From contig CAKURN010000004.1 of NCBI GenBank assembly GCA_934675695.1, forward strand, positions 1 to 22,554: a stretch of DNA of 22,554 bases, in the 5' to 3' direction. The notes under the pieces are model-generated. The model was not told the DNA's origin, made no database searches, and worked only from the letters and a program-made list of their open reading frames with translations. How positions within the stretch are numbered: position 1 is the stretch's first letter; the number at the start of each line of letters is the position of its first letter. Shown here one piece after another: positions 1 through 7,520 of the stretch. Both the position numbers and the translations under genes were made by a program. The stretch comes from an uncultured Candidatus Melainabacteria bacterium (lineage in GTDB: Bacteria > Cyanobacteriota > Vampirovibrionia > Gastranaerophilales > Gastranaerophilaceae).

Positions 1-7
1 GTAGAAA

Positions 8-1270
8 ATGCTTGATATTAAAGTAATTAGAGAAAATCCCGAAAAAATCAACGAACTTCTTAAAAGAAGAAATCCTGATTTATCTGTTGATGAAATTTTA
101 AAAATTGACGAACAAAGAAGAAAAATTCAATTTGAATTAGACAATTTGAGAGCAACCAGAAAATCTGAATCCAACAAAATTGGTTTAATGAAAAAACAAG
201 GCGTTGATACAACTGAAATTCAAGCAGAAATTAGAAAATTAGGCGAAGACGCAAAAAATTTGGAAGAAAAATTAAACGAACTCGATGTTCAACAAAAAGA
301 CACTTTGCTTAGAATTCCAAATACACCTGACGAAAACATTCCAATCGGAAAAGATGACAGTGCAAATGTTGAAATAAAAAGATGGGGCGAACCTACAAAA
401 TTCGATTTTGAATACAAAGCACACTGGGATTTGTGTCCGGAACTTGGTATGTTGGATTTTGAAAGAGGGGTAAAACTCGCTCACACCAGATTTACTCTAT
501 ATAGAAACCTAGGTGCAAAATTAGAACGTGCTATAATTAACTTCTTTTTAGATACACATACGCAAACAAGAGGCTATGAAGAAATTCTTCCTCCTGTAAT
601 GGCAAATACAAAAACAATGACAGGAACAGGACAATTGCCAAAATTCAAAGAAGATATGTTCAAATGCGTTGATGAAGATTTGTATTTAATTCCAACCGCA
701 GAAGTTCCTGTAACAAATATCTATCAAGATGAAATTTTGCCTGAAGATATGTTACCTAAATATATGACAGCATACACTCCATGTTTCAGACGTGAAGCAG
801 GTTCAGCAGGAAAAGACACAAGAGGATTAATCAGACAACACCAATTTAATAAAGTTGAACTTGTTAAATTAACAAAACCTGAAGAATCAGAAGCTGAACA
901 CGAAAAACTAACACGAGATGCCGAAAATGTGCTTGAAATTTTGGGTTTACCTTATAGACGTGTTTGTTTATCAACAGGTGATATTGGATTTTCTGCAAAA
1001 AAATGTTATGATTTAGAAGTGTGGATGCCTTCATACAATTCATACAAAGAAATTTCTTCTTGCTCTAATTTTGGCGATTATCAAGCTAGACGTGCAAATA
1101 TCAGATTCAGAAGAAAAGACGGAAGTGTAGAATTTGTCCATACATTAAACGGTTCAGGTCTTGCTGTTGGAAGAACACTAGCTGCAATATGCGAAAATTT
1201 CCAAACAAAAGACGGACACATAATCATTCCTGAAGCACTTAGAAAATACACAGGATTTGACAAAATATAA
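8..1270 (+). CDS. serS: Seryl-tRNA synthetase
   Basis: Cytoplasmic class II aminoacyl-tRNA synthetase that charges tRNA-Ser with serine using ATP. The 420-residue length is normal for bacterial SerRS. Residues about 27-100 form the charged helical arm (two antiparallel helices) that grips the long variable arm of tRNA-Ser. The catalytic domain shows the TAE serine-binding motif (230-232), motif 2 beginning FRREAGSAGKDTRGL (260 onward) and motif 3 GSGLAVGRTLAAICEN (382-397). The ATG lies only 7 bases from the window edge, so its ribosome site and promoter cannot be judged, but the MLDIKVIRENPE start is the family's usual N-terminus. A small secreted protein gene follows 66 bases later with its own GGAG site. 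A weak AGTTTT/AAAACT hairpin (1299-1318) followed by five T's lies between them, so read-through is possible. The identification is secure. Confidence 0.98.
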   Translation: MLDIKVIRENPEKINELLKRRNPDLSVDEILKIDEQRRKIQFELDNLRATRKSESNKIGLMKKQGVDTTEIQAEIRKLGEDAKNLEEKLNELDVQQKDTLLRIPNTPDENIPIGKDDSANVEIKRWGEPTKFDFEYKAHWDLCPELGMLDFERGVKLAHTRFTLYRNLGAKLERAIINFFLDTHTQTRGYEEILPPVMANTKTMTGTGQLPKFKEDMFKCVDEDLYLIPTAEVPVTNIYQDEILPEDMLPKYMTAYTPCFRREAGSAGKDTRGLIRQHQFNKVELVKLTKPEESEAEHEKLTRDAENVLEILGLPYRRVCLSTGDIGFSAKKCYDLEVWMPSYNSYKEISSCSNFGDYQARRANIRFRRKDGSVEFVHTLNGSGLAVGRTLAAICENFQTKDGHIIIPEALRKYTGFDKI

Positions 1271-1336
1271 AACAAACATGCAAAAATATTTTTGTACAAG
1301 TTTTATAAATACAAAACTGATTTTTAGGAGAAATAA

Positions 1337-1636
1337 ATGAAAAAGTTATTATTGCTTACACTTGTTGTAATAGTTGCTACAGTTTGTGCAAATGCAAAAA
1401 CAACAGCTAAAAAAGATGTTATCAAAGACGACGAATACAAACAAATCAAAACACAATTCTTTAATGCTGAAGGTTATGGCGATATGTACAATTGTTTCGT
1501 TGCAAAACAAAGATTTTGCAAAGTAAAAGACTATGATACAGGCGTTTATGTATTGTGTGATAGAGAAACATCAAGAACACAAATGGAATCAGCAAAAGTA
1601 TTTTACAAACTGGGACAATGTGTAAAATTAAACTAA
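1337..1636 (+). CDS. Small secreted cysteine-containing protein, unknown function
   Basis: A 99-residue protein of a family I do not recognise. Residues 1-20 look like a Sec signal peptide: MKK, a hydrophobic core, then an ANA cleavage site before KTT. The mature part is only about 79 residues, basic, and has four cysteines (53, 61, 74, 95), enough for two disulfides, as expected for an exported protein in an oxidising compartment. There is no lipobox, so it is probably periplasmic or released. The start is set by TTAGGAG at 1323-1329, eight bases before the ATG. It follows serS on the same strand and ends at a clear intrinsic terminator. It may share serS transcription or have its own promoter; I see no convincing -35/-10 pair. 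Confidence 0.8.
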   Translation: MKKLLLLTLVVIVATVCANAKTTAKKDVIKDDEYKQIKTQFFNAEGYGDMYNCFVAKQRFCKVKDYDTGVYVLCDRETSRTQMESAKVFYKLGQCVKLN

Positions 1637-1655
1637 TAATTAACTAAAAATAACT

Positions 1656-1682
1656 AAAATCCTGTAAAATGCAGGATTTTTT
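1656..1682 (+). terminator. Intrinsic terminator after the small secreted protein gene
   Basis: A perfect 9-bp stem, AAAATCCTG (1656-1664) with CAGGATTTT (1672-1680), has a 7-base loop and runs into a T tract that includes the end of the stem. It sits 20 bases after the stop codon at 1636 and should end the serS/small protein transcript, separating it from clpC. Confidence 0.85.
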
Positions 1683-1826
1683 AGTATAAATGTATTATTT
1701 ATAAAATGAGATATTCCAATATATATATATATATTAAGATTTTATTGGAGAGATGAATGATATCCGAATTTTAGTTTAATCTACATTAGTGACTACACTT
1801 GTTTAAATTTAACGAGTGTTTTTTTT
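1683..1826 (+). ncRNA. Possible small RNA or clpC leader with its own terminator
   Basis: This non-coding stretch lies between two terminators that point the same way. It contains a (AT)8 run (1719-1734) inside an inverted repeat, TCCAATA (1715-1721) with TATTGGA (1743-1749), then a terminator-like hairpin at 1795-1826. A start codon at 1706 would give a 16-residue peptide and one at 1753 an 8-residue peptide; neither looks convincing. Two readings fit: a short independent RNA of about 100-130 nt, or the 5' leader of clpC with an attenuator. I cannot choose between them from sequence. The promoter that would start it is not clear. Confidence 0.3.
1795..1826 (+). terminator. Second terminator-like hairpin, upstream of clpC
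   Basis: ACACTTG (1795-1801) pairs with CGAGTGT (1813-1819), with one G-U pair, and two more A-T pairs extend the stem inward. Eight T's follow (1819-1826). No protein gene ends just before it, because the preceding gene already has a terminator at 1656-1682. It is therefore either the end of a small RNA or an attenuator in front of clpC. Confidence 0.6.
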
Positions 1827-1836
1827 GGCAAAACTA

Positions 1837-1864
1837 TTGTAAAATTCGATTTTCATAGTAAAAT
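1837..1864 (+). promoter_or_regulatory. Candidate clpC promoter
   Basis: TTGTAA (1837-1842), a 16-base spacer, then TAAAAT (1859-1864) match the sigma-70 type pattern moderately well. This would start transcription near 1871, about 33 bases before the clpC ATG. The ribosome site AAGGAAG is at 1892-1898. The sequence ATAGTAAAAT around the -10 also occurs on the minus strand upstream of the large TPR gene (21494-21503). Confidence 0.4.
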
Positions 1865-1903
1865 TTAATTGTGGATATACAGACTTTTTATAAGGAAGTT
1901 TAG

Positions 1904-4357
1904 ATGTTTGAAAGATTTACGGAAAAGGCAATAAGAGTAATAATGCATGCACAAGACGAAGCACGCAGACTTGGGCATAATTTTGTCGGAACGGAACAAC
2001 TTCTACTTGGTTTAATTGTAGAAGGAACAGGCATTGCCTATAAAACACTCAAATCAATGGGTGTAAACATCAAAGATGCAAGAGAAGAAGTTGAAAAAAT
2101 AATAGGTAGAGGCTGTGGCTTTGTTGCAGTCGAAATTCCATTTACACCTAGAGTGAAAAAAGTCTTGGAATTATCTTGGGACGAAGCAAGGCAGCTAGGT
2201 CATAATTACATAGGAACAGAGCATTTGTTACTTGCTTTAATCAGAGAAGGCGAAGGTGTTGCAGCAAAAGTTCTTGAAAATTTAGGAGTAGATTTAAACA
2301 AATGTCGTGCAAACGTAATTAAAATGTTAGGCGAAACAAAAGCAACAACAGGTTCTACTTCTCAATTAACTACACCGGGTGTTAGCCAATCAAAAGTCAA
2401 AACTCCTTCACTTGACGAGTTTGGGACAGATTTAACACAAGCAGCTCAAGAACAAAGACTTGACCCTGTTGTTGGTCGTGAAAAAGAAATTGAACGTGTA
2501 ATTCAAATTTTAGCAAGAAGAACAAAAAACAACCCTGTACTAATCGGAGAACCAGGGGTTGGTAAAACCGCTATTGCTCAAGGTTTGGCACAAAGAATAG
2601 TAGACTGCGAAGTTCCTGATATTTTAGAAAACAAAAAAATAATCCAACTCGATATGGGTCTACTGATCGCAGGAACAAAATACAGAGGTGAATTTGAAGA
2701 ACGTCTTAAAAAAATAATGGACGAAATTCGTCAAGCAGGAAATATCATTCTTGTAATTGATGAAATGCACACTCTTATAGGTGCAGGTGCTGCAGAAGGT
2801 GCAATTGATGCTGCAAACATTTTGAAACCTGCATTATCAAGAGGCGAAATCCAAGTCATCGGTGCAACAACATTAGATGAATATAGAAAATATATAGAAA
2901 AAGATTCTGCTCTAGAAAGACGTTTCCAAACAGTAATTGTCGACCAACCTTCAATCGAAGAAACAATCGAAATCATCAAAGGTTTAAAACAAAAATACGA
3001 AGAACACCACAAATTGATTATTTCAGATGAGGCAATCGTTGCTGCAACAGAATTGTCTAGCAAATTCATTACAGAAAGATTTTTGCCTGATAAAGCAATT
3101 GATATTATTGATGAAGCAGCTTCAAAAGTTCGTCTCAATGTTTCAGCTTTGCCTCCTGAAGGAAAAGAACTGGATAAAGAATTAAAAGCCATCATAAAAG
3201 AAAAAGAAGATGCTATAAGAAATCAAGAATTTGAAAAAGCGTCTGATTTAAGAGATGACGAAGCTAATTTAAAAGACAAAATCCATGAAATATCAGAAAA
3301 ATGGCGTCAAACTCAAGACGAAAACAAGCCAACAGTTGGCGTTGAAGAAGTAGCACAAGTTATTGCAACAATTACAGGTATTCCTGTAACAAAAATAACA
3401 GAGGCTGAATCAGAAAAACTTCTAAAATTAGAAGAAACACTTCACAATCGTGTAATTGGACAATCTGACGCTGTTACTTCTCTTGCAAAAGCAATAAGAC
3501 GTGCAAGAGTAGGTTTGAAAGCACCAAACAGACCTATCGGAAGTTTCATTTTCTCAGGTCCTACAGGTGTTGGTAAAACAGAATTGGCAAAAGCTCTAGC
3601 AGAGGCTGTATTCGGTTCTGAAGACAATATGGTAAGAATCGATATGTCAGAATTTATGGAAAAACATGCAACATCAAAATTGATAGGTTCACCTCCGGGA
3701 TATGTTGGTTATGATGATGGCGGCAATATGTGTGAAATCATCAGAAAGAAACCTTATTCTGTTGTTCTTTTTGATGAAATCGAAAAAGCTCACCCTGACA
3801 CATTCAACATAATGTTGCAAATATTAGATGATGGACGTTTGACAGATTCAAAAGGACGTCATATCAATTTCAAAAATACAATCATCATTATGACAAGTAA
3901 CGTTGGTGCTAGTATGATTACAAGCACGCAAAAACTAGGTTTTTCAGTATCCGGAGATGACAAAAAAGACAGATACGAAAAACTAAAAGACACGGTAAAT
4001 GAAGAACTTAAAAAAGCCTTCAGACCTGAGTTTTTAAATCGTGTAGATGATATTATTGTATTTGCACACTTAAATCAAGAAGAAATTAGGCAAATTGTTG
4101 ATTTAATGTTAAAAGATTTGTTTAAACGCTTGTCAGAAAGAGATTTGACAATCGAAGTTACAGACGCTGCAAAAGATTATTTGGCTAAAGAAGGATATTC
4201 GGAAACTTATGGTGCTCGTCCATTAAGACGTATCATTCAAAAGAAAGTTGAAGATGTCTTAGCCGAAGAAATTTTAAGCGGAAACTACAAATCAAACGAC
4301 AAGTTAAAAATGGATTATCGAGATGATAAAATCGTAATCGAAAAAATAGAAAACTAA
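1904..4357 (+). CDS. clpC: ClpC, Hsp100 AAA+ unfoldase of the Clp protease
   Basis: Cytoplasmic hexameric ATPase that unfolds proteins and feeds them to the ClpP peptidase. The 817-residue length and domain order are canonical. Two ClpN repeats occupy about 1-145. AAA+ D1 has Walker A GEPGVGKT (215-222) and Walker B around IILVIDE (281-287). A UVR-type middle domain (about 425-465, QEFEKASDLRD) marks ClpC rather than ClpA. AAA+ D2 has Walker A GPTGVGKT (552-559) and Walker B VLFDE (621-625). LGF (678-680) sits where the ClpP-docking tripeptide is expected. The ATG has AAGGAAG seven bases upstream-side to 1898. The gene stands alone between a leader with a terminator-like hairpin and a strong bidirectional terminator. 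No ctsR or mcsAB neighbour is present, so Firmicutes-style control is not indicated here. Confidence 0.97.
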   Translation: MFERFTEKAIRVIMHAQDEARRLGHNFVGTEQLLLGLIVEGTGIAYKTLKSMGVNIKDAREEVEKIIGRGCGFVAVEIPFTPRVKKVLELSWDEARQLGHNYIGTEHLLLALIREGEGVAAKVLENLGVDLNKCRANVIKMLGETKATTGSTSQLTTPGVSQSKVKTPSLDEFGTDLTQAAQEQRLDPVVGREKEIERVIQILARRTKNNPVLIGEPGVGKTAIAQGLAQRIVDCEVPDILENKKIIQLDMGLLIAGTKYRGEFEERLKKIMDEIRQAGNIILVIDEMHTLIGAGAAEGAIDAANILKPALSRGEIQVIGATTLDEYRKYIEKDSALERRFQTVIVDQPSIEETIEIIKGLKQKYEEHHKLIISDEAIVAATELSSKFITERFLPDKAIDIIDEAASKVRLNVSALPPEGKELDKELKAIIKEKEDAIRNQEFEKASDLRDDEANLKDKIHEISEKWRQTQDENKPTVGVEEVAQVIATITGIPVTKITEAESEKLLKLEETLHNRVIGQSDAVTSLAKAIRRARVGLKAPNRPIGSFIFSGPTGVGKTELAKALAEAVFGSEDNMVRIDMSEFMEKHATSKLIGSPPGYVGYDDGGNMCEIIRKKPYSVVLFDEIEKAHPDTFNIMLQILDDGRLTDSKGRHINFKNTIIIMTSNVGASMITSTQKLGFSVSGDDKKDRYEKLKDTVNEELKKAFRPEFLNRVDDIIVFAHLNQEEIRQIVDLMLKDLFKRLSERDLTIEVTDAAKDYLAKEGYSETYGARPLRRIIQKKVEDVLAEEILSGNYKSNDKLKMDYRDDKIVIEKIEN

Positions 4358-4386
4358 TTAAAAGGCTCTAATATAGAGCCTTTTAA
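4358..4386. terminator. Bidirectional terminator between clpC and the converging operon
   Basis: A perfect 13-bp stem, TTAAAAGGCTCTA (4358-4370) with TAGAGCCTTTTAA (4374-4386), has a 3-base ATA loop. The T-rich arm serves clpC on the plus strand, and the A/T symmetry gives a matching T-rich arm for the minus-strand operon ending at 4396. Confidence 0.88.
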
Positions 4387-4395
4387 TTTTAATCA

Positions 4396-4686
4396 TTAAT
4401 AATCACTATCTTCATCTATTAAGATGTCTTTATCAAACAAATTGTCGTTTCTTGAAAAATTATCCCACATTAAACCTATATCTTTTCCTGAAAGGACTTT
4501 TTGATAGGCATCACCGTCTTTTGCGATTACAACATGGAATTTTTCATTTGGCACTTTTTTGTATACAAAAATGTCACAATCTTCTCTACAAGCAACAAAG
4601 CCGAGTTGCGGTTGATAACGTTTAATGTCATCTTTTGGTATACCTTGGGCATAAAATACGCCACCTAAAAAACTAACTGGATTCAA
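4396..4686 (-). CDS. Hypothetical 96-residue protein with TTG start
   Basis: I do not recognise this family. The protein is soluble, with no signal peptide or membrane segment, and ends in a very acidic tail (DKDILIDEDSDY). The middle (FVYKKVPNEKFHVVIAKDG) looks like alternating beta strands. The start codon is TTG (reverse complement of 4684-4686). It is preceded by AAGGAGAAG with 7 bases between AGGAG and TTG, and no ATG is available upstream, so the TTG start is well supported. It is the last gene of the minus-strand operon, 29 bases after the rRNA methyltransferase gene, and ends at the shared terminator at 4358-4386. Two cysteines (CREDC) sit at residues 33 and 37; whether they bind metal is unknown. 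Confidence 0.8.
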   Translation of the reverse strand: MNPVSFLGGVFYAQGIPKDDIKRYQPQLGFVACREDCDIFVYKKVPNEKFHVVIAKDGDAYQKVLSGKDIGLMWDNFSRNDNLFDKDILIDEDSDY

Positions 4687-4715
4687 AGTTCTTCTCCTTT
4701 TTTTTTATTTATAGT

Positions 4716-5474
4716 CTAACTGTATCTGATTTTTGCAAAAGCAATAGAGGCACATATCCCCAGATTTAGGCTTTCTACGTTATTATCCATAGTAAAAGTC
4801 AATTTTTCATCTGAGATATTATTTATTTCTTTTCCAATTCCACTAGCTTCTGAACCGAAAGCTACGATGAATTTTTTTGGAAATTCGTATTTCATAAAAT
4901 CGTTTTTTGAATCAACAACTGTTGAAATAAATTTGTGTTCTTTTTTTAAAGAACAAAGAAATTCAATGTCGTTTGTGTGAATAATAGGGATTTTAAAGAT
5001 ATTTTGCGTTGTGGAACGTATTGTTTTTGTGTTGTACAAATCAACACAATCCCCAAACAAAATTATTCCATCAATCGAAAACGCTACAGCACTTCTGATT
5101 ATTGTACCTAGGTTTCCGGCGTCTTTTATGCTGTCAATTAGTGCAATTTTGTTTAATTTTTTAAATACGTTTTTGTCTATAATAGGTTCTTTTACAACAG
5201 CAACGCTAGATGTTGGGGATTTTGTTGTAGAAATTTTTTTCAAGATTTCATCATTTACAAAAACAATATTTTTAGTTTTTATTTTGTTTTTTAAGTCATT
5301 ATCTTCTTTTAAAAAAACAAATTCAAATTCTTTGTTTTGTTCAACTAAACCTTGTATTGTTTTTTCACCATCCAAAAGAATAAGTTTTTCAGTTTTTCTA
5401 TATTTGGGTTGTTGAAGTTTTACTATGTATTTTATGAGGTTATTTTGAGTACTTGTGATTTTTTGAATATTCAT
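4716..5474 (-). CDS. SpoU/TrmH-family RNA 2'-O-methyltransferase
   Basis: A 252-residue SPOUT methyltransferase that moves a methyl group from S-adenosylmethionine to a ribose 2'-OH, probably in rRNA. The N-terminal part (about 1-95) matches the SpoU substrate-binding domain, with a typical opening (ITSTQNNLIKYIVKL, then LLDGEKTIQGL). The C-terminal trefoil-knot domain shows all three motifs: DAGNLGTIIRSA (about 117-128), FGSEASGIGKEI (about 206-217) and ESLNLGICASIAFA near the C-terminus. The overall layout is closest to the TsnR/RlmB-like group; the target nucleotide cannot be told from sequence. Its ATG overlaps the TGA of the upstream aminopeptidase gene by four bases (5471-5474), so the two are likely translationally coupled. 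AGGA lies 7 bases before the ATG. Confidence 0.92.
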   Translation of the reverse strand: MNIQKITSTQNNLIKYIVKLQQPKYRKTEKLILLDGEKTIQGLVEQNKEFEFVFLKEDNDLKNKIKTKNIVFVNDEILKKISTTKSPTSSVAVVKEPIIDKNVFKKLNKIALIDSIKDAGNLGTIIRSAVAFSIDGIILFGDCVDLYNTKTIRSTTQNIFKIPIIHTNDIEFLCSLKKEHKFISTVVDSKNDFMKYEFPKKFIVAFGSEASGIGKEINNISDEKLTFTMDNNVESLNLGICASIAFAKIRYS

Positions 5475-7102
5475 TCAAAGTCCTTTTGCCAATTTTTTAG
5501 CATTTTTATTTCATTTATGTTTAATAGATTGTAATCTATTAAAACCTCCTCAAAAGAAAATTTTGACAGTGAAATTTTATTGTAATTTATGTCGCTATAA
5601 ACACAGTTTTCGATTCTGACACCAAATTCTTCGCCTGTTGATAGACTTTTTCCATACAATCCTGGTTCAATAGAGTGAGTTTGATAAGGTTTTATTATGT
5701 CTTTTGAAACATTAGAGAGTCTGGGTGGGTTTTGGTGAACAGAAGTTCCTATACCATGACCCAATCCATGGTTAAAATTGAACCCGTCTTCAAACAATGG
5801 AGATAAAATTTTTCGAGCCATCAAGTCTAATTCTCTAGCAGATGTATTTTTTGACATATAACAATTCAAAAATGCCTTTAATACATAAGTATAGACTTTT
5901 TTGTGTATAGGTTTTGGGTTTGAACCAAAATAAAATGTTCTTGTAATATCTGTAGCATAGCCTGCTTCATAATATCCACCACAATCCAGTAATAGAATAC
6001 TTTCAGGCTTTAAAATCTTTTTAGCATCATAACTTGAATAATGAATAGAAGCAGAGTTTTCATTTATTGCAAGTAAGGTCTTAAATGAAGGACAAATAGC
6101 ACCTTGTTTTATCAATTCTTCTTCAAAAATTTCTACTAGGTCTTTTTCCGACAATCCCTCTTTTAATCTCTTTTTAAAATTAAGAATTGCACAATCGAGT
6201 TTTTTTGAAGAATCAATCAAATGCTCAATTACACTTTTAGATTTTACAGAAGCCATCAATGGCAAATTGTCGTTTTTGATTTGGATAGGATTTTTGATTG
6301 ATAAAAATTTGTTTAGAGTAATGTCTTTAAAATTTATAGAAACTTTTGATTCTATTGAATTTATGTAACTAAAAAATTCAGATAGTGGTTTTACGTTTAA
6401 TTTTTCTATTTTTATTTTTTTAACTTCTTCAAAGTCTTCGACAAACAAAATGTAGTTTAAATTTTTAAAATCTAAATACAATATAGATTTGAAATTTGAA
6501 GAATATTTTGATTTGAAACTTCTTAAATTTGTTAAATAAGAAATTTCATCTAAATTAAAAACGACTGTTTTTTCTATGTTTGAGTTAGTTTTTTTGTATT
6601 TTTCAATTTTAAAAATAAAGTCATTTTTTTCGATTTTTTTATCAACCAAAAAAATACTTTTTGAATTGTCAATATCTGAGTTTTTTGAATATTTTTCATT
6701 TAGAGAATATTTTCTAACATCAAAATAAGAATCGTATTTCAAATAATCAGATAGCAAAATATCATCAGGAACAAAGAGTTTTGTGTTTTTTTTGTATTTT
6801 TTTTGAAATGCTTCAAAAAAAGTTTCACCTAAAGGCATTTTATATGTTTCTATTCCATCAAAAATCTGTTTATCAACTAGAATATGGTATCTAGTGTCAA
6901 CAAAAATCGTTATTTTGCCGTTTTTTTCAATAATCGCTTCACCTTCTGTACCTGAAAAATTGGTCAAAATATTCAATGGAGAAGATGTGTAGTGGTTTTT
7001 AAAATATTCATCACTAGATTTTAGAAGAAGAATATCATCTTCGTTTAACATATTTGTATAATATTTTATTTGTTCGTTTCTTAGTTTTTCGTTTTTTTTC
7101 AT
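5471..7102 (-). CDS. Xaa-Pro aminopeptidase (M24, aminopeptidase P family)
   Basis: Cytosolic metallopeptidase that removes an N-terminal residue in front of proline. At 543 residues it is of the long three-domain type: two creatinase-like N-terminal domains (about 10-140 and 150-285), then the pita-bread catalytic domain (about 290-520). All five dimetal ligands are visible: D373 (LLDCGG), D385 (YATDITRT), H449 (GLGHGIG), E479 (SIEPG) and E498 (VRIEN). The additional active-site histidines H354 (IHYSS), H445 and H456 (SVHQNPP) are also present, so it should be active. It starts 1 base after the stop of the YjbQ-like gene without a clear ribosome site, which implies coupling. Its own stop overlaps the methyltransferase start. 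The central domain is rich in Lys/Asn/Ile/Phe, as expected of the AT-rich genome. Confidence 0.93.
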   Translation of the reverse strand: MKKNEKLRNEQIKYYTNMLNEDDILLLKSSDEYFKNHYTSSPLNILTNFSGTEGEAIIEKNGKITIFVDTRYHILVDKQIFDGIETYKMPLGETFFEAFQKKYKKNTKLFVPDDILLSDYLKYDSYFDVRKYSLNEKYSKNSDIDNSKSIFLVDKKIEKNDFIFKIEKYKKTNSNIEKTVVFNLDEISYLTNLRSFKSKYSSNFKSILYLDFKNLNYILFVEDFEEVKKIKIEKLNVKPLSEFFSYINSIESKVSINFKDITLNKFLSIKNPIQIKNDNLPLMASVKSKSVIEHLIDSSKKLDCAILNFKKRLKEGLSEKDLVEIFEEELIKQGAICPSFKTLLAINENSASIHYSSYDAKKILKPESILLLDCGGYYEAGYATDITRTFYFGSNPKPIHKKVYTYVLKAFLNCYMSKNTSARELDLMARKILSPLFEDGFNFNHGLGHGIGTSVHQNPPRLSNVSKDIIKPYQTHSIEPGLYGKSLSTGEEFGVRIENCVYSDINYNKISLSKFSFEEVLIDYNLLNINEIKMLKNWQKDFE

Positions 7103-7103
7103 T

Positions 7104-7505
7104 TTAGTACGTTATACTCACAATTATTTCTTTAGTTTTTCTTTCGTTTTCAAAATCGACAAAATATATGCTCTCATCATTATCTATTAAAATTTTTGTA
7201 TTTTCTATTGGTAATGTAGCATTATTTTTGAAAAAATTTGACTTGAATTTTAATATTAATTTATAAAAATCAGCATTTATGTTTTTGTTGTTTGATTTTA
7301 TTGTTTCTTCTAAAATATCATTTATTTTGTAAAAATCTTCACTTTTTCCAACAAAAATCGAAGAAGTTTTTGAAATTGAATGAATATTTATTAATCCATT
7401 TTTTATATTTGCACTTGATATTATTCTAACCAGTTTCGGTTTTATATCTATAACATCAATAAAGCCAAAAGAATTTATATTAAATTTTTCAGATAAAAAC
7501 GCCAT
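7104..7505 (-). CDS. Divergent YjbQ/UPF0047-like protein, conserved His lost
   Basis: A 133-residue protein that I align by eye with the YjbQ/UPF0047 family, whose members have been linked to thiamine-phosphate synthase activity. Shared features are the opening strand and DI-P (19-23), the NGLINI strand (36-41, family NGLVN[VI]), the TLPIENTKI segment (97-105, family TIPI-GK) and the closing FVDFENERKTKEIIVSI (115-131, family F-E-DGPR-RK-VVV-I). The family's H-T-T/S motif reads SKTSS here (45-49), with Ser where His is expected. The H-x-H and GTWQ motifs are also absent, so the usual active site is missing. It lies 15 bases after the pyrophosphatase-like gene and 1 base before the aminopeptidase gene. 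Only a weak AGAAGTGG ribosome site precedes the ATG. Family assignment is moderate. Confidence 0.55.
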   Translation of the reverse strand: MAFLSEKFNINSFGFIDVIDIKPKLVRIISSANIKNGLINIHSISKTSSIFVGKSEDFYKINDILEETIKSNNKNINADFYKLILKFKSNFFKNNATLPIENTKILIDNDESIYFVDFENERKTKEIIVSITY

Positions 7506-7520
7506 AAATTACCACTTCTT

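Noticed and set aside
1271..1336. Terminator directly after serS
   Set aside because: Only a 6-bp all-but-two A/T stem with five T's. Too weak to separate serS from the next gene with confidence.
1719..1734. (AT)8 run as a possible microsatellite or origin element
   Set aside because: Too short and alone. No DnaA-box cluster is near, and it is better explained as the loop of a hairpin.
1753..1779. Eight-codon leader peptide ahead of clpC
   Set aside because: The GGAG is only two bases from the ATG, and the peptide has no regulatory codon run.
2731..3195. 154-codon minus-strand frame inside clpC
   Set aside because: Antisense shadow of a highly conserved AAA+ domain, with no ribosome site and no recognisable product.
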